Positions 1 to 5,578 of a stretch of DNA of 6,175 nucleotides are shown piece after piece (position 1 is the first letter of the stretch; each line of letters begins with the position of its first letter). Under the pieces are notes generated by a model that had not been told where the DNA came from, ran no database searches, and saw nothing but the letters and a program-made list of their open reading frames with translations. The position numbers and the translations under genes are program-made. The stretch comes from Verrucomicrobiota bacterium (GTDB lineage Bacteria; Verrucomicrobiota; Verrucomicrobiia; Verrucomicrobiales; DEV007): positions 1 to 6,175 of the forward strand of contig JAQCER010000239.1 of the NCBI GenBank assembly GCA_027618625.1, given 5' to 3'.

Positions 1-2
1 AT

Positions 3-1715
3 GTTCGAAAATTCCCGAAAATCGCGTTTTCTCCCAGGCACTATCTAATTGATCCGGCACTCTGGCGTGAATCAGGCCCTCCAGAGTTGGTTTTTACCAA
101 TGTTAGATTTGGCAACAAAACTGTCCCGATCGCCAGCGAAAGGAACTCTCCGCTGAAGGCTCACATCAATACGCATCGCCAAATCACGCTTCCACCGAGT
201 CAAAAGGCCGTCACGATTGAATTTGCCGCCTTGGATTTTGAATCGATTAACCTGCAACACTACGCTGCCAGGCTGGAGCCTTTCGAGCGCCAATTCTCAG
301 ATTTAGGGAACGTCAGTCACGTGACGTATACGAACCTGCCCCCCGGGGACTACTCGCTGTATGCCCGCGCGGCGAACAGCCGAGGCATCTGGACCAAGGA
401 TGCTGAGATCCTCAAGATTACCGTACAGCGTGCATGGTGGCAGGAGTGGCCCTTTCGGGCAGGACTCTTTGCGCTGATCACCGGAAGCATCGTTCTCGTT
501 TTTCATCTCAGAACCAAGAGTGTCAGGAAGCACAATCTGCTTCTTGAGGAAGAGATTATCCAGAGGAAGACCATCCAGGAAATCCTGAGCAGTCGCGAGC
601 AATTCATCCGAAACGTCACCGATCACATTCCCATTCTGATCGCCTATGTAGATCACCAGAAGAGGATCCTGTTTGCCAACAATCGCTTCCGTGAGCTGTT
701 TAATCGGTCGGATCAAGAAATTACCAGATGCACACTGCAGGATATCTACGAAACACTCTACGAGGTGACGATCGCACCGCGGGCCGAGGCAGCACTGCGT
801 GGACAGGAGGGGACGTATCGAAGTGAGCTGGGACTAGACCAAGGACAGATCCAGCTTTACGATACACACTACGTGCCGCACCGCGATGCGAGCGGCAACG
901 TCATCGGTTTCCTTCTGCTGGCTGAAAACGTCACCGAGCAGGTGTATACCGAACAGGAGCTCCATAGGCGCCGCGATGAACTGGCTCATTTTTCTCGAGT
1001 CGCTCTGGTTGGCGAGATGACGGGAGCACTCGCTCATGAGATCAACCAGCCACTCGCTGGAGTGAGTTTTCAAGCTCAGGCAGCTCGCAGGCTCCTGGCG
1101 AAACCTGGGGAACTCGATTCCATCGCTCTAAGCGGAATCATCGAGGACATTCTCAGCGATAATGACAGGGCGGGACAGATCGTTAAGCGCCTCTGGCTGC
1201 TGTACAAGCGCAGTGACGCAGTATCCGGCGAGGTAGACGTCATTAAACTGGTGCAAGACACCGTTGAACTTTCCCGATCGCATCGCGAGTTGAACGATCT
1301 GGTGCTGGCCGCAGAGCTTCCAGACGTCCGCCTTTACGTGAGTGGTGACTACATCCAGCTGCAGCAAGTATTGCTCAACCTGCTTCGCAACGCCGAGGAC
1401 TCCATTCTTGAAAAGCAGCAGCAGAGCGATGACTCCGGGCCGAGCCAGCCGGACTTGTTCCGCATATCGGTCACCTACACGGCGGAAGACATCGAAATCA
1501 TCGTCAAGGATCGCGGCCTCGGTATTTCCCCGGAGCGCCTCGCCACACTGTTCACCCCGTTCGAGTCGAGCAAATCAACTGGCCTCGGACTGGGGCTGGC
1601 GATCAGCAAGAATATCATTGAATCCCACCATGGCACCATCCGGGTTGAGAGTGCGCAAGGAATCGGGGCTACTTTTTCCGTCCTCATGCCGCGTCTCGCC
1701 ACTCTGCATAAGTAA
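3..1715 (+). CDS. Membrane sensor histidine kinase (Y_Y_Y-TM-PAS-HisKA-HATPase), 5' end outside window
   Basis: This protein is inferred to sense a signal outside the cytoplasm and autophosphorylate on histidine to drive a response regulator. The frame is open from base 3 with no stop, so the gene starts upstream; a TTG at 87 lies inside the homologous region and is unlikely to be the real start. Residues are numbered from base 3. Residues ~66-143 match a Y_Y_Y (triple tyrosine) domain (ITLPPSQ, IEFAALDF, VTYTNLPPGDYSL). Residues ~150-170 form a hydrophobic membrane helix, followed by a charged linker. A PAS domain spans ~200-313. The HisKA H-box ALAHEINQP has phospho-acceptor H345 (bases 1035-1037). 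The HATPase_c domain has N-box N463, G1 box DRGLGI (503-508), F-box LFTPF and G2 box GLGLGLAI. No receiver domain is attached. Family members often carry an N-terminal Reg_prop beta-propeller, which would lie off the window. No partner regulator is visible, and the signal is unknown. Confidence 0.93.
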   Translation, partial: VRKFPKIAFSPRHYLIDPALWRESGPPELVFTNVRFGNKTVPIASERNSPLKAHINTHRQITLPPSQKAVTIEFAALDFESINLQHYAARLEPFERQFSDLGNVSHVTYTNLPPGDYSLYARAANSRGIWTKDAEILKITVQRAWWQEWPFRAGLFALITGSIVLVFHLRTKSVRKHNLLLEEEIIQRKTIQEILSSREQFIRNVTDHIPILIAYVDHQKRILFANNRFRELFNRSDQEITRCTLQDIYETLYEVTIAPRAEAALRGQEGTYRSELGLDQGQIQLYDTHYVPHRDASGNVIGFLLLAENVTEQVYTEQELHRRRDELAHFSRVALVGEMTGALAHEINQPLAGVSFQAQAARRLLAKPGELDSIALSGIIEDILSDNDRAGQIVKRLWLLYKRSDAVSGEVDVIKLVQDTVELSRSHRELNDLVLAAELPDVRLYVSGDYIQLQQVLLNLLRNAEDSILEKQQQSDDSGPSQPDLFRISVTYTAEDIEIIVKDRGLGISPERLATLFTPFESSKSTGLGLGLAISKNIIESHHGTIRVESAQGIGATFSVLMPRLATLHK

Positions 1716-1737
1716 CTCTTTCACTAAAAGATATGCG

Positions 1738-1754
1738 ATCCAGGCGAATCCAGG
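1738..1754 (+). repeat. Short direct repeat, ATCCAGG twice, 10-base period
   Basis: The heptamer ATCCAGG occurs at 1738-1744 and again at 1748-1754, so the copies start exactly 10 bases apart, about one DNA turn. They lie just after the kinase stop codon and 35-50 bases before the -10-like boxes at 1789-1799. This is the position expected for activator half-sites, but the repeat is short and could be chance. Confidence 0.3.
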
Positions 1755-1763
1755 ACCGCATTC

Positions 1764-1780
1764 GACCTTAGACCAAGGTC
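1764..1780. promoter_or_regulatory. Dyad GACCTT-N5-AAGGTC, possible operator
   Basis: GACCTT (1764-1769) and AAGGTC (1775-1780) form a perfect 6-bp inverted repeat around a 5-base centre. No T-run follows, so it is not a Rho-independent terminator. It lies 8-9 bases before the TATGAT box at 1789 and covers the place where a -35 element would sit. That suggests a regulator-binding site for the following transcript. The regulator is unknown, and a weak hairpin in the kinase 3' untranslated region is an alternative. Confidence 0.4.
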
Positions 1781-1788
1781 CCACTCGT

Positions 1789-1799
1789 TATGATATTAT
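1789..1799 (+). promoter_or_regulatory. Candidate -10 region, two overlapping boxes (TATGAT and TATTAT)
   Basis: TATGAT (1789-1794) and TATTAT (1794-1799) each match the TATAAT consensus at five of six positions. They sit in an AT-rich patch (about 1788-1820) that contrasts with the GC-rich surroundings. No good TTGACA-like -35 element is found 16-18 bases upstream; the best is CTTAGA at 1767-1772, inside the dyad. If used, the promoter would probably depend on an activator and would start transcription near 1801-1807. It could serve the structured RNA at 1836-1948 and, by readthrough, the helicase gene. Confidence 0.35.
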
Positions 1800-1948
1800 T
1801 TGTTTGTCTAATTATTATTGCTGTGCGAATCTGTGACCGTTGAACAGCTTCTTCCATTGGGTTGTGGGGTTCCAACTAAGGGGGGTTTGACGGTTTGCAA
1901 ATGGAAGCAAGTGGATCCGGCACCACCTCGTGGTGCCGGGTTTTTTTT
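1800..1948 (+). ncRNA. Candidate structured small RNA or attenuation leader, possible pseudoknot
   Basis: This non-coding stretch has unusual pairing potential. Helix A pairs 1836-1845 with 1885-1894 (10 bp, two of them G-U). Helix B pairs CTTCCATT at 1851-1858 with AATGGAAG at 1900-1907 (8 Watson-Crick pairs). The 5' strand of B lies inside the loop of A and its 3' strand outside, so together they form an H-type pseudoknot or are mutually exclusive alternatives. A small hairpin GTTG/CAAC (1861-1864, 1873-1876) fits in the large loop. A strong terminator (1917-1948) follows after nine bases. The start is estimated from the -10-like boxes. No known riboswitch or small-RNA consensus was recognised, and no convincing ORF lies here. 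It could also be the 3' untranslated region of the kinase mRNA. The pairing is read directly from the sequence; the function is inferred. Confidence 0.35.
1917..1948 (+). terminator. Rho-independent terminator, 10-bp stem and T8 tract
   Basis: CCGGCACCAC (1917-1926) pairs perfectly with GTGGTGCCGG (1930-1939) around the three-base loop CTC, followed by one G and eight T residues (1941-1948). This is a textbook intrinsic terminator reading on the + strand. It lies about 200 bases after the kinase stop codon and 40 bases before the helicase start codon. It may end a separate small transcript, end the kinase mRNA, or act as a conditional terminator in a helicase leader. Confidence 0.93.
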
Positions 1949-1988
1949 GTTGATGGACTGACATCACGCCGCTACCGGATGCACCCTT

Positions 1989-4010
1989 GTGCGGTTAAGC
2001 GAACTCAACGAGCCTCAGCAACAGGCAGCGAAGCAGATCCACGGTCCAGTGCTTATTCTCGCTGGAGCAGGGACGGGGAAGACGCGTGTCATCACCACCA
2101 GGATCGCTCATCTCATGTCTAAGGGCATCAATCCTCAGAAAATCCTGGCCGTAACCTTTACAAACAAGGCAGCCGCCGAAATGCGCGAACGCCTCGCCAA
2201 GGTCATCCCCAAGAAGAGAGCTACCAAAGCGACGCTTTGCACATTCCACTCACTCTGCGTGCGTATCCTGCGCAAAGACATCGAGCGTCTCGGCTACAAG
2301 CGCAATTTCACCATTTACGCACAGCCTGACCAAGTGGGCTTGGTGCGCAAAATCCTCGCACGGAAGGGCACCTCGAAGGACAAGATGGATGCGAACTTGG
2401 CGCTGGGGATCATCGGCAAGGCCAAGAATGTTGGTGCCGGTCCGGAGTTCCACGGTGAGGGTGATCTCATGCGGGATGTGCACGAGGCCTACCAGAGCGC
2501 GTTGAAATTACAGAACGCGGTCGACTTCGATGATCTTCTCGTTCTGGCAGTGCGGGTGCTAGAGCAGTTCCCTGCAGTCCGGGCCGACTGGGCATCGACC
2601 TATTCCCACATCATGGTGGACGAGTTCCAGGATACGAGCAATCTGCAAATGAGACTGCTCCGTGCGCTGGGGGACGATCACCAGAATGTCTGTGTCGTGG
2701 GCGACGACGACCAGAGCATCTACGGCTGGCGCGGTGCAGAGATCTCCAACATACTCGACTTCGAGACCTTTTTCCCCAATCCCAAGGTCGTCAAGTTGGA
2801 ACAGAATTATCGCAGCACCACGCCCATCCTCCACACTGCCAACAGCCTGATCCGACACAATCGTGATCGGCGGCCCAAAACCCTCTGGAGCGAAAATCCT
2901 GGAGAGGAAATGGTGCGGCTTGTCGGCATTCCCGACGACCGCCAGGAGGCTGACTTTGTGGTCAACGAAATCTGGGAGCAGAGAAATGTGAAGGGCTTTC
3001 CATGGGAAGACTTTGCTGTGCTATTTCGCACTAACATGCAGTCGCGGCTGTTCGAACAAGCATTCCGCGCCGCCAAGATTCCTTACCGTATCGTCGGAGG
3101 ACAGAGCTTCTTCGACCGGCGGGAGGTGAAGGATCTCCTCGCTTATCTTACGCTGCTGGTGAACCCGGAAGACGACAGCGCGTTGCTCCGCGTCGTCAAC
3201 ACACCACCCCGCGGTATTAGCGACGCCACGATTGCCCTGGCTACTGACGAGAGCATCCACCGCCAGTCCCCCGTGTCGAAGGTGCTGCTGGCCACCGATT
3301 TTCAACAAGGCTTATCCGGTCGCGCCAGCACTGCAGTCAATGCATTCGCCACATTGATTGGTAACTTTCGCTATGCCCTGAGCGAAGACCCTGGCCGCTA
3401 TGCGGAGTTGACCAGCCACCTTATTGAAGAAATCGATTACATCTCGTACATCAAGCGGTGCTGCAAAACCGCCGAAGAAGCAAACAAGCGCGAAGAGGCG
3501 ATCTGGGAGTTTCTGGAATCGATGCGTGTCCACCAGAAAGGCACCGGCAAACGGACTCTTCAGGCATTCCTGGACGAAATCGCACTCGCCGGTGATCGCG
3601 ATGACGACGAAGATGTTTCAGAGAAGAAAGGCGTCTGCCTCATCACTCTTCACGCTTCCAAAGGGCTCGAATTCCCGGAGGTCTACCTCATCGGCCTCGA
3701 AGAAGGAATCCTGCCGCACAAGCGTGCTCTGGAAGAAGAACAATCCCGCGATGAAGAACGGCGCCTCCTCTACGTCGGCATCACCCGGGCGATGCGTCGG
3801 CTGACCATCAGCTACTGCATTTCGCGAATCACGTACGGCGACCTTTCCCCCTGCATTCCCAGTTCGTTTCTTGCAGAGCTGGATCGCCTCTACCTTGAAT
3901 CGATTTGTTATGAGGAATTGATGCAACAGCCGGTCACTCAGGACTCGGCCGCAGCATCGTTCAGTGCGATGCGGGCGCTTTTGAGCAGAGATAATGCATC
4001 AGGCACCTGA
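1989..4010 (+). CDS. Superfamily 1A ATP-dependent DNA helicase (Rep/PcrA/UvrD family)
   Basis: This is a 3'-to-5' DNA translocase/helicase of the replication-restart and repair type, acting in the cytoplasm. The 673 residues carry every SF1A motif in order: Q-motif LNEPQ (6-10), Walker A AGAGTGKT (25-32, K31), motif Ia AVTFTNKAAAEM (54-65), TFHSLCVRIL (85-94), Walker B VDEFQD (210-215), motif III VVGDDDQSIYGWRG (236-249), motif IV EQNYRST (271-277), motif IVa at ~365-390, motif V ITLHASKGLEF (552-562) and motif VI YVGITRA (595-601). GTG at 1989 is the only usual start codon between the in-frame stop at 1959-1961 and the Q-motif, and it places that motif correctly; GGA at 1977-1979 is a weak ribosome site. 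Only about 70 residues follow motif VI, with no room for the extended RNA-polymerase-binding tail of PcrA/UvrD. The length is Rep-like. No symbol is given because Rep, PcrA and UvrD cannot be separated here. Confidence 0.96.
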   Translation: MRLSELNEPQQQAAKQIHGPVLILAGAGTGKTRVITTRIAHLMSKGINPQKILAVTFTNKAAAEMRERLAKVIPKKRATKATLCTFHSLCVRILRKDIERLGYKRNFTIYAQPDQVGLVRKILARKGTSKDKMDANLALGIIGKAKNVGAGPEFHGEGDLMRDVHEAYQSALKLQNAVDFDDLLVLAVRVLEQFPAVRADWASTYSHIMVDEFQDTSNLQMRLLRALGDDHQNVCVVGDDDQSIYGWRGAEISNILDFETFFPNPKVVKLEQNYRSTTPILHTANSLIRHNRDRRPKTLWSENPGEEMVRLVGIPDDRQEADFVVNEIWEQRNVKGFPWEDFAVLFRTNMQSRLFEQAFRAAKIPYRIVGGQSFFDRREVKDLLAYLTLLVNPEDDSALLRVVNTPPRGISDATIALATDESIHRQSPVSKVLLATDFQQGLSGRASTAVNAFATLIGNFRYALSEDPGRYAELTSHLIEEIDYISYIKRCCKTAEEANKREEAIWEFLESMRVHQKGTGKRTLQAFLDEIALAGDRDDDEDVSEKKGVCLITLHASKGLEFPEVYLIGLEEGILPHKRALEEEQSRDEERRLLYVGITRAMRRLTISYCISRITYGDLSPCIPSSFLAELDRLYLESICYEELMQQPVTQDSAAASFSAMRALLSRDNASGT

Positions 4011-4020
4011 AGGCACCTGA
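4001..4020 (+). repeat. 10-bp tandem duplication over the helicase stop codon
   Basis: AGGCACCTGA occurs twice in immediate succession (4001-4010 and 4011-4020). The helicase stop TGA is the end of the first unit. The first unit also forms a small dyad with the bases before it, TCAGG-CA-CCTGA (3999-4010). There is no T tract, so it is not a terminator. It may be a replication-slippage duplication. Confidence 0.75.
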
Positions 4021-4074
4021 CTTGTATCATTTTGGTGCTTGAATTTAGCTGGGAATCCACGCTCATTACTTGCG

Positions 4075-4734
4075 ATGGCTCAATCTTCCTACTCACATAG
4101 CGCAGACGGATCTTCCGCAGTGTCGATGCTGACATGCCCAAAGTGCCGATGGCAAGCAGCAGCCCCCGACAACTGGGTAGCCCCATTCGCCATTTGCCCC
4201 CGGTGCGAGTCCCGTATCCCCAATCCAGACCCTGCTGCCCACGACAGCCGCAGCACACAGCCCCGTGGCAGAAGTTCAGGCAAGCCGCAAAAAATGCCAG
4301 TCGGCTACCAATTTACCTACTCGGAATCCGCGCGGCGGCGCGGCGATGCCTGGATCAAGAATTTTACCATCATCGGGTTTGGCGTTTTTGCCATTGCCGG
4401 GACTTTCTGGGCCGTTGACATGCGACAATCAAATTCGAAACCGAGAGCCGGTAGAGGCATCTACGAACACGCGAACCCTGACCCAGACGCAGCCGATCAC
4501 AAGCCTGCGGACCCTCTACCCGCGCTGGAATCGGTCGATGCTCCATCTGGTTCTCTCGACTTTAATCCTGACACGGTGTTCGCCGCTCCCGCCGACGCCG
4601 CAAGCGACACGGAAACCGAAAGTTTGTGGGAAGCAGCTGATGTCCCCGACGATGCCCCCCTTGCCCCATCCCCAGCATCTCCAGCGAGCGAATTTCAAGA
4701 CCCCGGCCTTCCATCGTTCGATGGATTCAAGTAA
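4075..4734 (+). CDS. Zinc-ribbon single-pass membrane protein of unknown function
   Basis: The family was not recognised. From ATG 4075 the protein has 219 residues. An N-terminal zinc ribbon uses CPKC (C21, C24) and CPRC (C41, C44), probably binding one Zn ion. A basic linker (~residues 55-90) leads to one hydrophobic helix at ~95-114 (FTIIGFGVFAIAGTFWAV). The tail (~120-219) is acidic and rich in Pro, Ala and Asp, probably disordered. Positive charges before the helix predict the zinc ribbon in the cytoplasm and the tail outside the membrane. The start is uncertain: TTG 4039 is in frame upstream, and ATG 4126 would begin MLTCPKC directly at the ribbon. None has a strong ribosome site. The last 14 bases overlap the phosphoesterase gene, which suggests linked expression. 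Such proteins can be adaptors or regulators, but no specific role can be assigned. Confidence 0.75.
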   Translation: MAQSSYSHSADGSSAVSMLTCPKCRWQAAAPDNWVAPFAICPRCESRIPNPDPAAHDSRSTQPRGRSSGKPQKMPVGYQFTYSESARRRGDAWIKNFTIIGFGVFAIAGTFWAVDMRQSNSKPRAGRGIYEHANPDPDAADHKPADPLPALESVDAPSGSLDFNPDTVFAAPADAASDTETESLWEAADVPDDAPLAPSPASPASEFQDPGLPSFDGFK

Positions 4735-5467
4735 CGACTCCCAGAATTTGAAGCGAGGCCTGGTCGTGTCCGACCTGCACCTTTTTGCCGCTCGATCAGA
4801 TGGGGACGCGTTGTTTGAAAAATTGCTCCAGTCGCTTCACGACGTCGAGTCGAGTGATCTTTCGACACTTGTCCTGAATGGCGATACCTTTGACTTCCGC
4901 TGGAGCGAGCTGGAATCCGAACAAGCGAGCATCGACACTGCGATCGAGTGGTTGGAACGACTGATGGAGAGACTACCGAATGTCGCCATCCACTTTTTGC
5001 CAGGCAACCATGATTGCCTCACCGCCTTCGTGACCCGACTGCAGCAATGGGCCACAGTGCGCGAACAGTTTTTCTGCTACGAACACCAGCTTCAGATCGG
5101 GAATGCGCTATTTCTGCACGGTGATGTGGCGAATCGCAGGATGGACAGCCATACTTTTCAAAAATTCCGTGCGGCCTGGGCAAATGATCATCCAAAGGGA
5201 AGACTGGCCCGGCACCTGTACGGCCTTGCGGACCGCACCAAACTCAGCAGCACCTTCCACCGTGCCTACTTTCCGCCAATAACTACCATCCGGAGAGTCG
5301 CCTATCACCTAGATCGATCGCGTCCCGACTGGCGCCAGCAGACTACCTCAGTCTACTTCGGTCACACCCACTGCCCGATCGATGGAGAACAATTGGACGG
5401 CGTTCGATTTTTTAACACGGGCTCCGGCATTCGCGGCATGGGATTTGCACCGCAATGGTTTGATTAG
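4721..5467 (+). CDS. Calcineurin-like metallophosphoesterase, LpxH-like layout
   Basis: This is a dinuclear-metal phosphoesterase of 248 residues. All metal-site motifs are present in order: SDLHL (D18, H20), NGDTFDF (D55), PGNHD (N97, H98), HGDV (H133) and GHTH (H215, H217). The spacing, and the region after HGD (TFQKF, then a helical insert before GHTH), resembles UDP-2,3-diacylglucosamine pyrophosphatase LpxH, a lipid A enzyme. However, LpxH usually has GNRD where this protein has GNHD, so the substrate is left open. There is no signal peptide or membrane helix, so it should be cytoplasmic. ATG 4721 is chosen because it lies just before the conserved first strand; the frame is open much further upstream, but only by passing through the zinc-ribbon gene. 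The 14-base overlap with that gene and the lack of a ribosome site point to translational coupling. Confidence 0.92.
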   Translation: MDSSNDSQNLKRGLVVSDLHLFAARSDGDALFEKLLQSLHDVESSDLSTLVLNGDTFDFRWSELESEQASIDTAIEWLERLMERLPNVAIHFLPGNHDCLTAFVTRLQQWATVREQFFCYEHQLQIGNALFLHGDVANRRMDSHTFQKFRAAWANDHPKGRLARHLYGLADRTKLSSTFHRAYFPPITTIRRVAYHLDRSRPDWRQQTTSVYFGHTHCPIDGEQLDGVRFFNTGSGIRGMGFAPQWFD

Positions 5468-5578
5468 AGCCAGGCGATTGTGATTGCATAAGTTCAAGGC
5501 AGAGCGACTAGCTTCTCCATTACCAACCGACTAATATCCCCACCATCAGCCTGTGACGGAAGCTCTCCGTTCGAGAGT
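5468..5578. other. Intergenic gap before the oxygenase gene
   Basis: No terminator hairpin with a T-run and no convincing promoter could be found in these 111 bases. The only -10-like string, TAATAT (5532-5537), matches four of six positions and has no -35 partner. The oxygenase may be read from the upstream operon, or may use a promoter that does not follow the sigma-70 consensus. Confidence 0.4.

Noticed and set aside
87..89. TTG at 87 as the start codon of the histidine kinase.
   Set aside because: The frame is open to the window edge, and the residues before 87 (ending in PPELVFTNVRF) look like the normal linker before a Y_Y_Y domain, so the gene is simply cut by the window.
1342..1836. 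A long + strand ORF overlapping the 3' end of the kinase and the following gap.
   Set aside because: It is a shadow of the kinase frame, with a Ser/Arg-rich translation and no recognisable domain.
1950..1978. A sigma-70 promoter between the terminator and the helicase (TTGATG at 1950, TACCGG at 1973).
   Set aside because: The -10 candidate matches only two of six consensus positions and would leave an almost leaderless mRNA, so it is too weak to list.
4022..4051. A promoter before the zinc-ribbon gene (TTGTAT at 4022 with TTAGCT or TAGCTG about 17-18 bases later).
   Set aside because: The -35 is plausible but the -10 match is poor. This could easily be chance in a short AT-richer gap.
4265..4720. 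The phosphoesterase reading frame stays open for 456 bases upstream of ATG 4721, as if encoding a long N-terminal extension.
   Set aside because: This stretch overlaps the zinc-ribbon gene in another frame. Its translation is low-complexity and shows no domain, while the other frame shows a clear zinc ribbon and membrane helix. The phosphoesterase fold is complete from 4721.
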